Source of the DNA: Alphaproteobacteria bacterium
GTDB lineage: Bacteria; Pseudomonadota; Alphaproteobacteria; UBA8366; Aestuariispiraceae
NCBI GenBank assembly: GCA_006844765.1
Contig: SPJV01000101.1
Coordinates: 1-64,000, forward strand
Length of the DNA: 64,000 nt
Direction of reading: 5' to 3'
The notes beneath the pieces were generated by a model, which saw only the letters and a program-made list of their open reading frames with translations, did no database searches and had not been told where the DNA came from. Every line of letters starts with the position of its first letter. Positions within the stretch are counted from its first letter, which is position 1. Position numbers and translations under genes: made by a program. This document shows, one piece after another, positions 26,145 through 35,263 of the stretch.

Positions 26145-27908
26145 TTAGACCAGCACCTTGCCCTTCTCGCCAATCGCATCCTTACCTTCTTCGACCGGGC
26201 CCAGAAGCATATCGTTATGCGCTGCCCCCGACGGGATCATCGGGTAGCAGTTCTCGGCCTTGTCGACCAGGATATCGGCAATCACCGGCCCGTCATGATC
26301 CAGCATCTCCTGAATGGTGCCGTCCAGATCATCCGGTCCCATCGCGCGCAAACCTTTCATGCCATAGGCATCGGCCAGTTTCACGAAATCGGGCAGGGCT
26401 TCCGAATAGCTTTCCGAGTAGCGCCCGCCATGCAGCAGCTCCTGCCACTGGCGAACCATGCCCATATATTCGTTGTTCAGGATGAAGACCTTAACCGGCA
26501 GACGATACTGAACGGCGGTCGATAATTCCTGAATATTCATCTGGATTGAGGCTTCACCGGCGATATCGACGACAAGAGCATCAGGATGCGCCAACTGGGT
26601 GCCGACAGCCGCCGGCAAGCCATAGCCCATAGTGCCGAGCCCGCCGGAGGTCATCCAGCGGTTCGGCTTATCGAAATGGAAATGCTGGGCCGCCCACATC
26701 TGGTGCTGACCGACTTCCGTCGTGATGAAAGTATCCTTGCCGGTTGTCTTGCTCAGCTCATAAAGCCGCCGGATCGCGTGCTGCGGCTTGATCATTTCCT
26801 TCGAAGCGCCATAGGCAAGGCAATCACGTGCCCGCCATTCATCGATCTGAGCCCACCAGCGTTCCATCGCCGCCGCATCCGGCTTGCGCTGCCGCGCCTT
26901 CATGATGCGGATCAGGTCCTGCAGCGCATGGCCGGCATCAGCAACAATTGGCAGATCAACCCGGACATTCTTGTTGATAGATGAGGGGTCGATATCGATA
27001 TGGATTTTCTTGGAATTGGGCGCGAAGGCATCAAGCCGCCCAGTGATCCGGTCATCAAAGCGCGACCCGACCGCCAGAATGACATCCGCGTCATGCATCG
27101 CCCAATTCGCTTCATACGTCCCGTGCATCCCCAGCATGCCGAGGAATTGCGGCTCAGACGCCGGGAACGCGCCCAGGCCCATCAGGGTCAGGGTGCAGGG
27201 GAAATTAGTCATCCGCACCAACTCGGTCAGAAGCTTGGACGCTTGCGGGCCCGCATTGATCACCCCGCCACCGGCATAGACGACCGGCTTCTTCGCGGCG
27301 AGCAACAGATCGGCAGCCTGCTCAATCGCGTCCCGATCCGCCTTCAGTTTCGGCTTATAGGTCTTGTGAGAAGCTGACTTGCCGTTGGTATAATCGGTCG
27401 CGGCAAACTGAACATCCTTCGGGATATCGATCACCACCGGACCCGGGCGACCGGCCGTTGCGACATAGAAGGCTTCATGCATCGTCCGCGACAGGTCTTC
27501 GACCTTCTTCACCAGATAATTATGCTTGGTGCACGGCCGGGTGATCCCCGTGGTATCGCATTCCTGGAAAGCATCATTGCCGATCAGATGCGTCGGCACC
27601 TGCCCGGTCAGGCAGACAATCGGAATGGAATCGCACAACGCGTCCGTCAGGCCGGTCACTGCATTGGTCGCGCCGGGGCCGGAGGTCACCAGGACAACAC
27701 CCGGCTTCCCGGTCGAACGCGCATAGCCTTCCGCCGCGTGAACAGCGCCTTGTTCGTGGCGCACCAGAATGTGGCGAATACGGTTTTGCTTGAACAGCGC
27801 ATCATAAATCGGAAGGACAGCGCCGCCTGGATACCCGAATACGACATCAACGCCTTGGTCCGCCAAAGCCTTGATGATGATCTCCGCGCCAGTCAATTTC
27901 TCTGCCAT
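26145..27908 (-). CDS. ilvI: Acetolactate synthase large (catalytic) subunit
   Basis: A 587-residue ThDP enzyme that joins two pyruvates, or pyruvate and 2-ketobutyrate. The catalytic glutamate is in RHEQGAVHAAEGYAR. The FAD-binding middle region has SRFDDRITG, and the ThDP/Mg block is DIAGEASIQMNIQELSTAVQY...LNNEYMGMVRQWQ. A Glu replaces the Asp of the textbook GDG; from memory this is common in alphaproteobacterial members. The start is ATG at 27908. The leader just upstream carries five 12-bp tandem repeats. It forms an operon with ilvH. Confidence 0.95.
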   Translation of the reverse strand: MAEKLTGAEIIIKALADQGVDVVFGYPGGAVLPIYDALFKQNRIRHILVRHEQGAVHAAEGYARSTGKPGVVLVTSGPGATNAVTGLTDALCDSIPIVCLTGQVPTHLIGNDAFQECDTTGITRPCTKHNYLVKKVEDLSRTMHEAFYVATAGRPGPVVIDIPKDVQFAATDYTNGKSASHKTYKPKLKADRDAIEQAADLLLAAKKPVVYAGGGVINAGPQASKLLTELVRMTNFPCTLTLMGLGAFPASEPQFLGMLGMHGTYEANWAMHDADVILAVGSRFDDRITGRLDAFAPNSKKIHIDIDPSSINKNVRVDLPIVADAGHALQDLIRIMKARQRKPDAAAMERWWAQIDEWRARDCLAYGASKEMIKPQHAIRRLYELSKTTGKDTFITTEVGQHQMWAAQHFHFDKPNRWMTSGGLGTMGYGLPAAVGTQLAHPDALVVDIAGEASIQMNIQELSTAVQYRLPVKVFILNNEYMGMVRQWQELLHGGRYSESYSEALPDFVKLADAYGMKGLRAMGPDDLDGTIQEMLDHDGPVIADILVDKAENCYPMIPSGAAHNDMLLGPVEEGKDAIGEKGKVLV

Positions 27909-28219
27909 CTGTCCAATCCTTCATACAGAATTCAATATACTGTTCGATGTCGTTTTCAATATGCTGTTCGACATACTGTTCGACATACCATCGATGCACT
28001 ATTCTAGGCACTTCCGGGTCGAGTGAGACGCCCTTAGACAGCGAAACCTTCCCTACCGCCAACACATGGCTGCGGTTCCGGAAAGTCCCTCCTGTCGGCT
28101 GGACGGTGCCCCTATGCCATTTGACGACCCCAAACAGGGGCGCCAGGGCCGGGCCAACTCTATCGGCAAGTGCCAGGTCCACCCTCCCGGGTGGTTTCGC
28201 GGCGCACCATATGGCGGGG
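27909..28219. other. Leader/intergenic region between miaA and ilvI
   Basis: A 311-base spacer between two minus-strand genes. The part next to ilvI carries the 12-bp repeat array at 27931-27990. The remainder is GC-rich, with short local inverted repeats (for example CCCC/GGGG around 28130) but no clear intrinsic terminator after miaA. A minus-strand frame runs from about 28182 through the repeats and past the ilvI start; it has no family match and is best seen as a possible leader frame only. Confidence 0.5.
27931..27990. repeat. Five imperfect 12-bp tandem repeats upstream of ilvI
   Basis: Plus-strand units in order are TTCAATATACTG, TTCGATGTCGTT, TTCAATATGCTG, TTCGACATACTG and TTCGACATACCA. 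The array ends 22 bases before the ilvI ATG, so it lies in the ilvI leader. Read on the transcript strand in one frame, each unit carries one Val or Ile codon in the pattern x-V/I-E-x. Confidence 0.85.
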
Positions 28220-29167
28220 TTAGTCCCGAATCAAGCCCATTTCGCGAATAAATGACAAAATTTCTTCACTTAATCTTTCTGAAAATTGCTCATTTTTTTC
28301 TATTGTTGAAATAATCTGACTTTTTAACCAAGTTTGCTGCCGCTTTGCATAGCGTCTGGTCGCCGTTCGTGCCGCCACGGCGGCCTCTTCGAGACTAAGC
28401 GCGCCGGCAAGATGTTTTGCCAGCTCAGGCACGCCCACCGCCTTCATGATTGGCGCGTCAGGCGGCAGGTTTAGGGCAAGCAGGTGTTCCACCTCCGCCA
28501 AGGCCCCCTGTTCAATCATCCGGTCGAACCGAAGGTCACAGCGCTTATTCAAGACGGCGCGCAGCGGGTTCAAAGCGACTGTCAAAAAGCGAAACCCCTC
28601 AGGCGGACCGGAAAGCGGCTCCTGATGCCAATAGGTCAGGTTGTGACCGGTTGCGCGGTAAACCTCCAGCGCGCGGGCGATGCGTTGACCATCGGTCGGC
28701 TCAATGCGCTTCGACGCAACACGGTCCAATTCAGAGAGTATTTCCCAAGCCGCGATACTGCCCATGGCAGCTATATCGGCGCGCGTCGCGACACGAATTT
28801 CATGGGGAATCTCCGGAATTGGGGATAAACCCTCCATCATCGCCTTCAGATAAAATCCAGTCCCCCCGCACAGGATCGGCAGTTTACCTTCCGCCAGACA
28901 CTGCCGGATTTCTCTCTCCGCCCGATCCCGCCAAAGCTGGGCGGAGTTCGGATCCCCGCCGGCCAGGACGCCATAGAGCCGATGCGGCACCCGGGCGAGC
29001 TCCTCTGCATTCGGCCGCGCGGTCAGTACACTTAAATCCTGATAGAGCTGCATCGAATCCGCGTTGATCACGACGCCATCAGCCGCTTCCGCCACGGAAA
29101 TGGCGAGGTCAGACTTTCCCGATGCGGTTGGGCCGATCACGACGAGGATATTGGGCGCTTCATTCAT
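28220..29167 (-). CDS. miaA: tRNA dimethylallyltransferase MiaA
   Basis: A 315-residue enzyme that puts an isopentenyl group on A37 of tRNAs reading UNN codons. The P-loop GPTASGKS is at 12-19. Then come INADSMQLYQDLSVLTARP (substrate D and Q), LCGGTGFYLKAMMEGLSP and the RRYAKRQQTWL block near the C-terminus. The ATG at 29167 is chosen because the family starts only a few residues before the P-loop; an upstream start at 29203 would add twelve residues. It is divergent from serB, with 60 bases between start codons. Confidence 0.93.
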   Translation of the reverse strand: MNEAPNILVVIGPTASGKSDLAISVAEAADGVVINADSMQLYQDLSVLTARPNAEELARVPHRLYGVLAGGDPNSAQLWRDRAEREIRQCLAEGKLPILCGGTGFYLKAMMEGLSPIPEIPHEIRVATRADIAAMGSIAAWEILSELDRVASKRIEPTDGQRIARALEVYRATGHNLTYWHQEPLSGPPEGFRFLTVALNPLRAVLNKRCDLRFDRMIEQGALAEVEHLLALNLPPDAPIMKAVGVPELAKHLAGALSLEEAAVAARTATRRYAKRQQTWLKSQIISTIEKNEQFSERLSEEILSFIREMGLIRD

Positions 29168-29227
29168 GGCGCGGACGCTAACAGCGCGTCTCCAAGTTGT
29201 CACTTGCGGAGGCGCCGCGACAGGAAT

Positions 29228-30136
29228 ATGCAGATTTTCATGCAGAATATTCTCACACTGGTCCGCGCGCCGGACGGCCCCGCCCTCGATACACCCTCTC
29301 TTGAAGCCGCAATCGGCAGTATTGCCGCGTTAGGCGGCACATCAAGCGATCCCGATTGGCTCAATCCGGAAATCGCTGTCGATATCCCCTTCGACGGCGC
29401 GGCGCCTGGCGCTGTCATCCGTGCCTTGGCCGGGGAACTGGAAGGGATCGACCGCGCCGCCTTGCCGAGCGATGGCCGCCGCAAGAAAGTCCTGGTTGCC
29501 GACATGGATTCAACCATGATCGCGATTGAAACCCTGGACACACTTGCCGCAGAGCTGGGCTTTGGGGACGAAGTTATCGAAATTACCGCGCGCTCAATGA
29601 ATGGAGAGCTGGATTTCGTTGAAAGCCTGACCCAGCGGGTCGCCCTCCTGAAAGGGTTCTCGGCTAAGGAAGCGATGGATGCGGTGATGGCGAAAGTCGT
29701 TCATACCAGCGGCGCCGAAAGGGCCGTTAAGACAATGGCGGCCCATGGTTGCTACTGCGCCTTGGTCTCCGGCGGTTTCACCTTCACAACCGAAGTCGTC
29801 CATGCACAGCTGGGCTTCCAGACCCATCGCGCCAATACCCTGGAGATGGAGAGCGATGGTACGTTCACCGGTGCTCTGATCGGTGAAATCATCAGCCGAC
29901 CGGCAAAGCTAGAGATCCTGGATGCCTTGTTGGCGGAGCGGGGCCTGGGCCGTGATGCCGGGGTCTGTATCGGCGATGGGGCGAATGACCTCGACATGCT
30001 GGGCGGTGCAGGGCTGGGGATCGGTTTCCATGCCAAGCCGATTGTCCGTCAGGAAGCCCCCGTTCTGATTGACCACACGGACATGACGACACTGCTTTAC
30101 TATCAAGGCTACCGCGCCCAAGATTTCGTGGTCTAA
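29228..30136 (+). CDS. serB: Phosphoserine phosphatase SerB
   Basis: A 302-residue HAD-superfamily enzyme, the last step of serine synthesis. The nucleophile and general acid are D92 and D94 in VADMDSTMI. Motif II is in LVSGGFTFTTE and motif III/IV is CIGDGANDLDML. The N-terminal 85 residues form the ACT-like domain seen in proteobacterial SerB. The start is ambiguous between ATG 29228 and ATG 29240; an AGGAA at 29222 suits the second better by spacing, and both keep the domain intact. The order serB / miaA divergent is common in alphaproteobacteria. Confidence 0.92.
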   Translation: MQIFMQNILTLVRAPDGPALDTPSLEAAIGSIAALGGTSSDPDWLNPEIAVDIPFDGAAPGAVIRALAGELEGIDRAALPSDGRRKKVLVADMDSTMIAIETLDTLAAELGFGDEVIEITARSMNGELDFVESLTQRVALLKGFSAKEAMDAVMAKVVHTSGAERAVKTMAAHGCYCALVSGGFTFTTEVVHAQLGFQTHRANTLEMESDGTFTGALIGEIISRPAKLEILDALLAERGLGRDAGVCIGDGANDLDMLGGAGLGIGFHAKPIVRQEAPVLIDHTDMTTLLYYQGYRAQDFVV

Positions 30137-30168
30137 AACCAAACGAAATTCAGGGAGGATCCTTCACC

Positions 30169-30966
30169 ATGCTGGCAGATCTTGGCCGTGCGCAGTTGAA
30201 CTATGAGCTCGAAGGGCCGGAAGATGCGCCCGTTGTTGCTTTCAGCCATTCTCTTTGCGCGACATTGAACATGTGGGACCCGCAGATGGCTGCTTTCACC
30301 GCGCGCTATCGGGTCCTGCGGTACGACATGCGCGGTCACGGCAAGAGTGCGCTTTCCAATGGACCGATTGAGATTGCTGATCTGGCGGAAGATGTTGTCG
30401 CACTTTTCGACCATCTGGATATCCCGAAAGTCCATTGGGTCGGCCTGTCGATGGGCGGTATGATCGGACAATATCTAGGTCTGGATCACGCGGATCGCGT
30501 CGATAGTCTCGCCCTATGCAGCACCACAAGCCGCATCCCCACCGACATGCGCCCGCTCTGGGACGCCCGGATAGAGGCGGCGCGGGAAAACGGCATGGCG
30601 CCCATGGTCGGCGGAACACTGGAGCGCTGGTTTACCCAAGCCTGCCGCGACCGCGAAGATCCGCTGATGGATCCGATCAAGACGCAGATCGCGGGCACGC
30701 CGGTTGAAGGGTTTGTTGCCTGTGTTGGGGCGATTTCCCGGCTCGACACCACGGATCGGTTGAAGGATATCGCAACCCCGACCATCGTCGTCCCTGGCCG
30801 ACATGACCCATCCACAACGGTCAGCGCGTCGGAGATCATTGCAGAACATATTCCCGGCGCCGGGCTGACGGTCATTGAAGACGCCTCTCACCTGGCCAAT
30901 GTCGAACAGCCTGACACCTGGACCAAAACCGTTCTGGGCTGGGTGGACGAACAGGCAGCCGCCTGA
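30169..30966 (+). CDS. Alpha/beta hydrolase, 3-oxoadipate enol-lactonase (PcaD)-like
   Basis: A 265-residue hydrolase. The oxyanion segment is FSHSLCATLNMWDPQ; RYDMRGHGKS follows; the nucleophile is S94 in GLSMGGMIGQ; the acid is in VPGRHDPSTT and the histidine in EDASHLANVEQP. The overall pattern is that of PcaD, which opens 3-oxoadipate enol-lactone in the protocatechuate branch. No other pca gene is nearby, so the real substrate may differ. GGGAGGA precedes the ATG by about 11 bases. It sits 32 bases after serB and before a bidirectional terminator. Confidence 0.72.
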   Translation: MLADLGRAQLNYELEGPEDAPVVAFSHSLCATLNMWDPQMAAFTARYRVLRYDMRGHGKSALSNGPIEIADLAEDVVALFDHLDIPKVHWVGLSMGGMIGQYLGLDHADRVDSLALCSTTSRIPTDMRPLWDARIEAARENGMAPMVGGTLERWFTQACRDREDPLMDPIKTQIAGTPVEGFVACVGAISRLDTTDRLKDIATPTIVVPGRHDPSTTVSASEIIAEHIPGAGLTVIEDASHLANVEQPDTWTKTVLGWVDEQAAA

Positions 30967-31000
30967 TCGAGAATCACGATTCCAGTTCCCTCGGTACAAA

Positions 31001-31032
31001 CGAAAAGGGCCCCGCCATCGCCGGCGGGGCCC
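31001..31032 (-). terminator. Intrinsic terminator downstream of degP
   Basis: Perfect 10-bp arms GGGCCCCGCC and GGCGGGGCCC flank a 6-base loop. On the minus strand the stem is followed by TTTTCG, so it chiefly ends the degP transcript. It may also limit read-through from the convergent hydrolase gene. Confidence 0.85.
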
Positions 31033-31058
31033 ATTCTCATAGGATCGTTCGTTAACCC

Positions 31059-32555
31059 TTAGCCCTGCTTGAACTTCAAGGCGACGAAGTGGGTTTCCTC
31101 GTTTCGCTTCACCAGAAGCAGGATCGACTTCTTATTGTCGCTCCGCGCCTTTTGGATCCGCTCTTGAAGGTCATCAGGAGAGGACACTTTCTGCTGGCTC
31201 GCCTCAACGATGACGTCACCGACCTGCAGCTGCTTGCGGGCGGCATCGCTGTCATCCGAAATCTCAGCGATGATTACGCCTTCCTGGTCGGCTTCCAAAC
31301 CGAAGCGTTCAATGGCATCGCCGGTAATCGCGACCACTGACAAGCCCAGTGCATCAATCGCGCTGTCCTTGGTTTCCGGCGTCGTCGGACCACCGCTGCG
31401 CAGAGAAGCCAGATCGACCTTCTCCAACTCACCCAGAACCACTTCGACCGTTTGACTGCGACCATCGCGCCAAATCTCCACAGGGACTTCGGAGCCGACC
31501 GTGGTATTGGCGACCATGCGCGGCAAGCGGCGGTTACTCGGCACACGCTGTCCATCGAAGGTGATGATCACATCGCCAACCTGCATGCCTGCCTTGCCAG
31601 CCGGGCTGCCGGCATGCACTTCAGAGACCAGCGCACCATAGGCTTCATCCATGCCAAGGCTTTCCGCGATGTCGCCAGAGACGCCTTGGATCGAGACACC
31701 AAGCCAACCACGCCGCGTCGTTCCGAATTCCCGCAGTTGTTTGACCACACGCTCCGCCTGTTTCGACGGAATGGCAAAACCAATCCCGATTGAGCCCCCG
31801 TTCGGCGAATAGATCGCGGTGTTAATGCCGATCACTTCGCCCTTCATGTTGAAGAGTGGGCCACCGGAGTTACCCCGGTTAATCGGCGCATCCGTTTGAA
31901 TATAATCGTCATAGGGACCTGAGCTGATGTCCCGGCCGCGGGCGGAAACAATACCAGCCGTTACGGTCCCCCCCAGTCCCATCGGGTTCCCGATCGCAAC
32001 AACCCAGTCACCGACCCTGGACTTGTCGGAATTCCCGAAAGGCACAGCGGTAAGCGGGTGATCTGTCTTGACCCTCAGGACAGCGACATCCGTCTTCGGA
32101 TCGGTCCCGACCAGTTCTGCTTCCAATTCCGTATCGTCATGCAGGATGACAGTGATTTCATCTGCATCTGCGATCACATGGTTGTTGGTAACGATCAACC
32201 CGCTGTCATCGATAATAAACCCGGAGCCGAGGCTGGTCGCCGGACCACGTGGGCGGTTGCGCGGCCCAAACTGCTCGAAGAAATCTTCAAGGGGAGAGCG
32301 CGGACGGGCACTTTCATCCTGCTGCTTCACCTGTTGTTTAGTGGAGATATTGACCACCGACGGCAAAAGCCTTTCAGCCAGGTCCGCAAAACTGTCGGGC
32401 GCGCCGCGCGCAAAGGCGGGATTGGTCAGCATCATCACCGCTGCAATCGCACCAAGCGCGAAAGTCACAACGCCAACACCTCGGCGATCCTTCAGGCTCA
32501 AAGACATGCCGGCATCCTCACGGACCAGGGCACGGGGGAGCTTGCTCATATTCAT
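31059..32555 (-). CDS. degP: Periplasmic serine protease/chaperone DegP (Do/MucD family)
   Basis: A 498-residue protein. A membrane/signal segment (about 28-48, ending NPAFA-R) exports it. The trypsin-like domain has the triad H126 (TNNHV), D156 (TDVAVLRV) and S230 (INRGNSGGP). Two PDZ domains follow (from about 280 and 400), the first with GWLGVSIQGVS. It degrades or refolds misfolded envelope proteins. A second ATG at 32549 is better spaced from the AGAGAGAG purine run and may be the true start. It is downstream of hflK-hflC-DUF2065 on the same strand, but a 308-base gap with a dyad suggests its own promoter. Confidence 0.93.
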   Translation of the reverse strand: MNMSKLPRALVREDAGMSLSLKDRRGVGVVTFALGAIAAVMMLTNPAFARGAPDSFADLAERLLPSVVNISTKQQVKQQDESARPRSPLEDFFEQFGPRNRPRGPATSLGSGFIIDDSGLIVTNNHVIADADEITVILHDDTELEAELVGTDPKTDVAVLRVKTDHPLTAVPFGNSDKSRVGDWVVAIGNPMGLGGTVTAGIVSARGRDISSGPYDDYIQTDAPINRGNSGGPLFNMKGEVIGINTAIYSPNGGSIGIGFAIPSKQAERVVKQLREFGTTRRGWLGVSIQGVSGDIAESLGMDEAYGALVSEVHAGSPAGKAGMQVGDVIITFDGQRVPSNRRLPRMVANTTVGSEVPVEIWRDGRSQTVEVVLGELEKVDLASLRSGGPTTPETKDSAIDALGLSVVAITGDAIERFGLEADQEGVIIAEISDDSDAARKQLQVGDVIVEASQQKVSSPDDLQERIQKARSDNKKSILLLVKRNEETHFVALKFKQG

Positions 32556-32863
32556 CTCTCTCTTTCGTTCCGATATCTCAGATATCGTTCATGTCGCTCA
32601 TAACGCGTTCGATGATCATGGTCGGTTCAGACGATGATAGTCGGCTCTACCGCCCAATACCACCGGCCAAGGCTTCTGATCTCGTAAGATAGGTAATCTC
32701 AGAGAAAAAGATAGAGCCTGACCCTTCATGATCCCTCACCTTGCCGCGAGCACATCCGCACCCACAGCACTGATAGGGTCATAGACACCCGAAATAAGGC
32801 AGCAATCTGACAGAAGCGGGGGTGTTTTGGGGGCGAAAAGCGAAGGGGCGAGGCGGCAGGTGC
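32556..32863. other. Intergenic region upstream of degP
   Basis: A 308-base spacer between the DUF2065 gene and degP. Next to degP is a purine-rich ribosome-binding stretch, then a 17-base dyad (32571-32587). The rest shows no convincing gene. A sigma-E-type promoter was sought and none was clear by eye. Confidence 0.5.
32571..32587. promoter_or_regulatory. Inverted repeat in the degP leader/promoter
   Basis: CGATATC and GATATCG arms separated by TCA form a perfect 7-bp dyad 15 bases upstream of the degP ATG at 32555. It could be an operator or an RNA hairpin close to the ribosome-binding site. Confidence 0.4.
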
Positions 32864-33061
32864 CTAGCCTAAAGCGAGCCAGACAAGGAATGTGCCGACA
32901 ATCAGTGCCACAACACCACCCCGGCGCAAAAACACTTCCGGGGCGTCCCGCATCTGACTTAGCAGTGCGAGAACGCCCCGGGGGAATAGTGCATAGAGAA
33001 GACCTTCGATTACCAGCATCAGGCCAAAGGCGGCCAGAAGCGTCGTCCCGAAACCCTCCAT
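32864..33061 (-). CDS. DUF2065 small membrane protein
   Basis: A 65-residue protein with two hydrophobic helices (about 6-28 and 47-64) joined by a loop containing PRGVLALLSQMRDAPEVFLRRGG. Length, the LIEGLLYALFP segment and the position after hflC match the DUF2065 family, found next to hflKC in many proteobacteria. It starts 21 bases after hflC, so it is part of that operon. A role with the HflKC-FtsH complex is only suggested by linkage. Confidence 0.85.
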   Translation of the reverse strand: MEGFGTTLLAAFGLMLVIEGLLYALFPRGVLALLSQMRDAPEVFLRRGGVVALIVGTFLVWLALG

Positions 33062-33082
33062 CAGTTAAACCGGCACACCCGG

Positions 33083-33964
33083 CTATTGGTCGCCGGTGTC
33101 ACCTTTTTCTTTCCCGAAATAGCGGAAGAAATCGCTATTCGGCGGACCGACATAGGTTGTCGTCTCAGAAGACAACCCTTTCTGCATAGCCTGCATGGAA
33201 CGCCAGAAGTCGAAGAATTCCGTATTCTGACCATAGGCCGCATTGTAGGTCGCCTGGGCCTCGGCATCCCCTTCACCACGCAGGATTTCGGCTTCCCGCT
33301 TGGCTTCGGAAACGATAACCCGTTCGCGTTTATCCGCATCGGCTCGGATCCGACGGGCTTCCTTATCCCCTTCGGCACGGGCCAATCGGGCTTCCTGCTC
33401 CCGTTGGGTCGACATCCGGCGGAAGATCGCCTGGCTGTTCTCCCGCGGCAAATCGATACGCTTGATCCGGACATCAACAACTTCGATCCCGAATGAGGTT
33501 CCCTGCGTTGCGACACGGTTGGTGAATTGATCCATCAAATCGGCCCGCTTCGGTGTCAGAACGACACTGAGCGAAACATCACCCAGCACGTCGCGTAGGG
33601 CCGAGTTGATAAGCGCATTGAACCGTTGCTGCATCCCACGTTCGCTCTGAACCGCCTGGAAAAACTGCAGAGGATCGGTAATTCGATATCGCGCGAAAGC
33701 GTCGACCACGAGTTGCTTCTGATCCGCCGTTGGAATTTCCTGGCTAGGTGCATCGTAATCGAGAACCCGGTCATCAAAGAAGATCGCGGTATCTGCGAAG
33801 GGTATCTTGAAATGCAGGCCGGGTTCATTGATCACGCGTTGCGGTTCACCGAAACGCAGGACCAGGACCTGATCCGTCTCCCGCGCGACGAACGCCGTGC
33901 TGTATACTGTTAAACCACCAACGATCAGAATCGCCGCGAGGATGTATTGACTGATTTTAGCCAT
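33083..33964 (-). CDS. hflC: HflC, SPFH/prohibitin-type modulator of FtsH
   Basis: A 293-residue protein with a single N-terminal membrane anchor (about 7-26) followed by the opening STAFVARETDQVLVLRFGEPQRV, the SPFH domain, and a long charged coiled coil (about 185-250, REQEARLARAEGDKEARRI). HflC forms a large cage with HflK around the FtsH protease and restrains it. The ATG overlaps the hflK stop by one base. The order hflK-hflC-DUF2065-degP groups membrane quality-control functions. Confidence 0.94.
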   Translation of the reverse strand: MAKISQYILAAILIVGGLTVYSTAFVARETDQVLVLRFGEPQRVINEPGLHFKIPFADTAIFFDDRVLDYDAPSQEIPTADQKQLVVDAFARYRITDPLQFFQAVQSERGMQQRFNALINSALRDVLGDVSLSVVLTPKRADLMDQFTNRVATQGTSFGIEVVDVRIKRIDLPRENSQAIFRRMSTQREQEARLARAEGDKEARRIRADADKRERVIVSEAKREAEILRGEGDAEAQATYNAAYGQNTEFFDFWRSMQAMQKGLSSETTTYVGPPNSDFFRYFGKEKGDTGDQ

Positions 33965-35106
33965 TACTGGGATCCTCCCTTAGCGCCGCCGGTTAACCGG
34001 TCGAGCGGTAGATAAGGCAGCACACTAGACTCGCCGCCAGCGCCATTCTCAATCAGGACTTTGTTCATATTCGCCAGAATCTCTTCCATCGTCTGAAGAT
34101 AGATTCGCCGCTTGGTGATATCCTCAGCTTTCTCATATTCATGCAGAACCGCCTTAAAGCGCTGCGAATCACCGATTGCCTGGTTAATCCGCTCTTGCTT
34201 ATACGCTTCGGCAGCAAGGGTGATTTGCTGAGCCTGACCTTCGGCACGCTGGGTCACTTCGTTGAAATAACCGGTTGCTTCGTTAATCGCCCGCTCCCGG
34301 TCGGCATTGGCCGCCTGAACGTCACGGAAGGCATCGATGACAGCCTCCGGCGGATCAACCTTCTGCGGTTTGACCTCGATGACCTCAATCCCAGCCCCAT
34401 AGGAATCAAGGATTTCCTGAAGCCGCTCACTCGCCTGGCCGGCCAAATCCGTCCGACCGCGCGTCCGTGCCACCTCAAAGCCAGTTTTCCCGACGATCTC
34501 GCGCATCGCCGCCTCAGCAGCATTCTTCACGCTTTCTTCAGGGTTTCGGACATTGAACAGGAACGCGCCAGCGTCGCGAATCTTCCATAAGACAACGAAC
34601 TGAACATCAATGATATTCTCATCACCGGTCAGCATCAGGCTTTCTTCCGGCACATTCACATTTGTGCTGGAGCCGGGACGGAAGCCAACTTCCACCTGGT
34701 TGATATTTGTGACCTTCGGCTTCAAGACTTCACCGATCGGTGCCGGGAAGTTGTAGTTCAGCCCTGGACGCGTCGTGTCCGCCAGTTTGCCGAACACAAG
34801 CTCGACACCCTGCTCATCCGGTTCAATCTGATAGAAACCGGTGAACAGCCAGAAAGCCACGCCGAAGGCGGCCAGGATACCAATGACCATGCCGTTCTTG
34901 CCGCCACCCGGGAAGAAGCGTTTGATCCTCTCCTGACTTTGACGGACCAGATCTTCGACATCCGGGCCTTGCGGGCCGCGTCCACCGCCGGAGCCGCCAC
35001 CGCTGCCCCAGGGATTGCGGGGGCCGCCACCCCCGCCGTTTCCGCGTCCGCCGCCGGAACTGCCACCGCCGCCCCACGGGCCACCGCTGTTATTTTCCCA
35101 AGGCAT
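33964..35106 (-). CDS. hflK: HflK, SPFH/prohibitin-type modulator of FtsH
   Basis: A 380-residue partner of HflC. The N-terminal 60 residues are glycine-rich (MPWENNSGGPWGGGG), as usual for HflK. A membrane helix follows (about 84-106), then the SPFH domain (FYQIEPDEQGVELVFGKLADT) and a coiled coil with RAEGQAQQITLAAEAYKQER. The ATG at 35106 is chosen because the family opens MPWENN-like; the frame is open for 50 codons further upstream into the divergent spacer, and that part has no family resemblance. It is divergent from mrp. Confidence 0.94.
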   Translation of the reverse strand: MPWENNSGGPWGGGGSSGGGRGNGGGGGPRNPWGSGGGSGGGRGPQGPDVEDLVRQSQERIKRFFPGGGKNGMVIGILAAFGVAFWLFTGFYQIEPDEQGVELVFGKLADTTRPGLNYNFPAPIGEVLKPKVTNINQVEVGFRPGSSTNVNVPEESLMLTGDENIIDVQFVVLWKIRDAGAFLFNVRNPEESVKNAAEAAMREIVGKTGFEVARTRGRTDLAGQASERLQEILDSYGAGIEVIEVKPQKVDPPEAVIDAFRDVQAANADRERAINEATGYFNEVTQRAEGQAQQITLAAEAYKQERINQAIGDSQRFKAVLHEYEKAEDITKRRIYLQTMEEILANMNKVLIENGAGGESSVLPYLPLDRLTGGAKGGSQ

Positions 35107-35263
35107 GAGGTTCAATCCTTCGCTCCGCCAATCCAAAATTCGTTCATTTCGCGCCCTAGGGACGCGAGTGGCGCGCATAACACTCTTTTCGCCCCGGCAA
35201 ATCAAGGTTTTCACGCCATTTTCCAACCCCAGCAGTGATGTTTTCGCCGAAGTCACTTTGCTT

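Noticed and set aside
31001..31032. A strong terminator for the PcaD-like gene on the plus strand
   Set aside because: On the plus strand the stem is followed by ATTCTCAT rather than a T-run; the T-run is on the minus strand, so it was assigned to degP.
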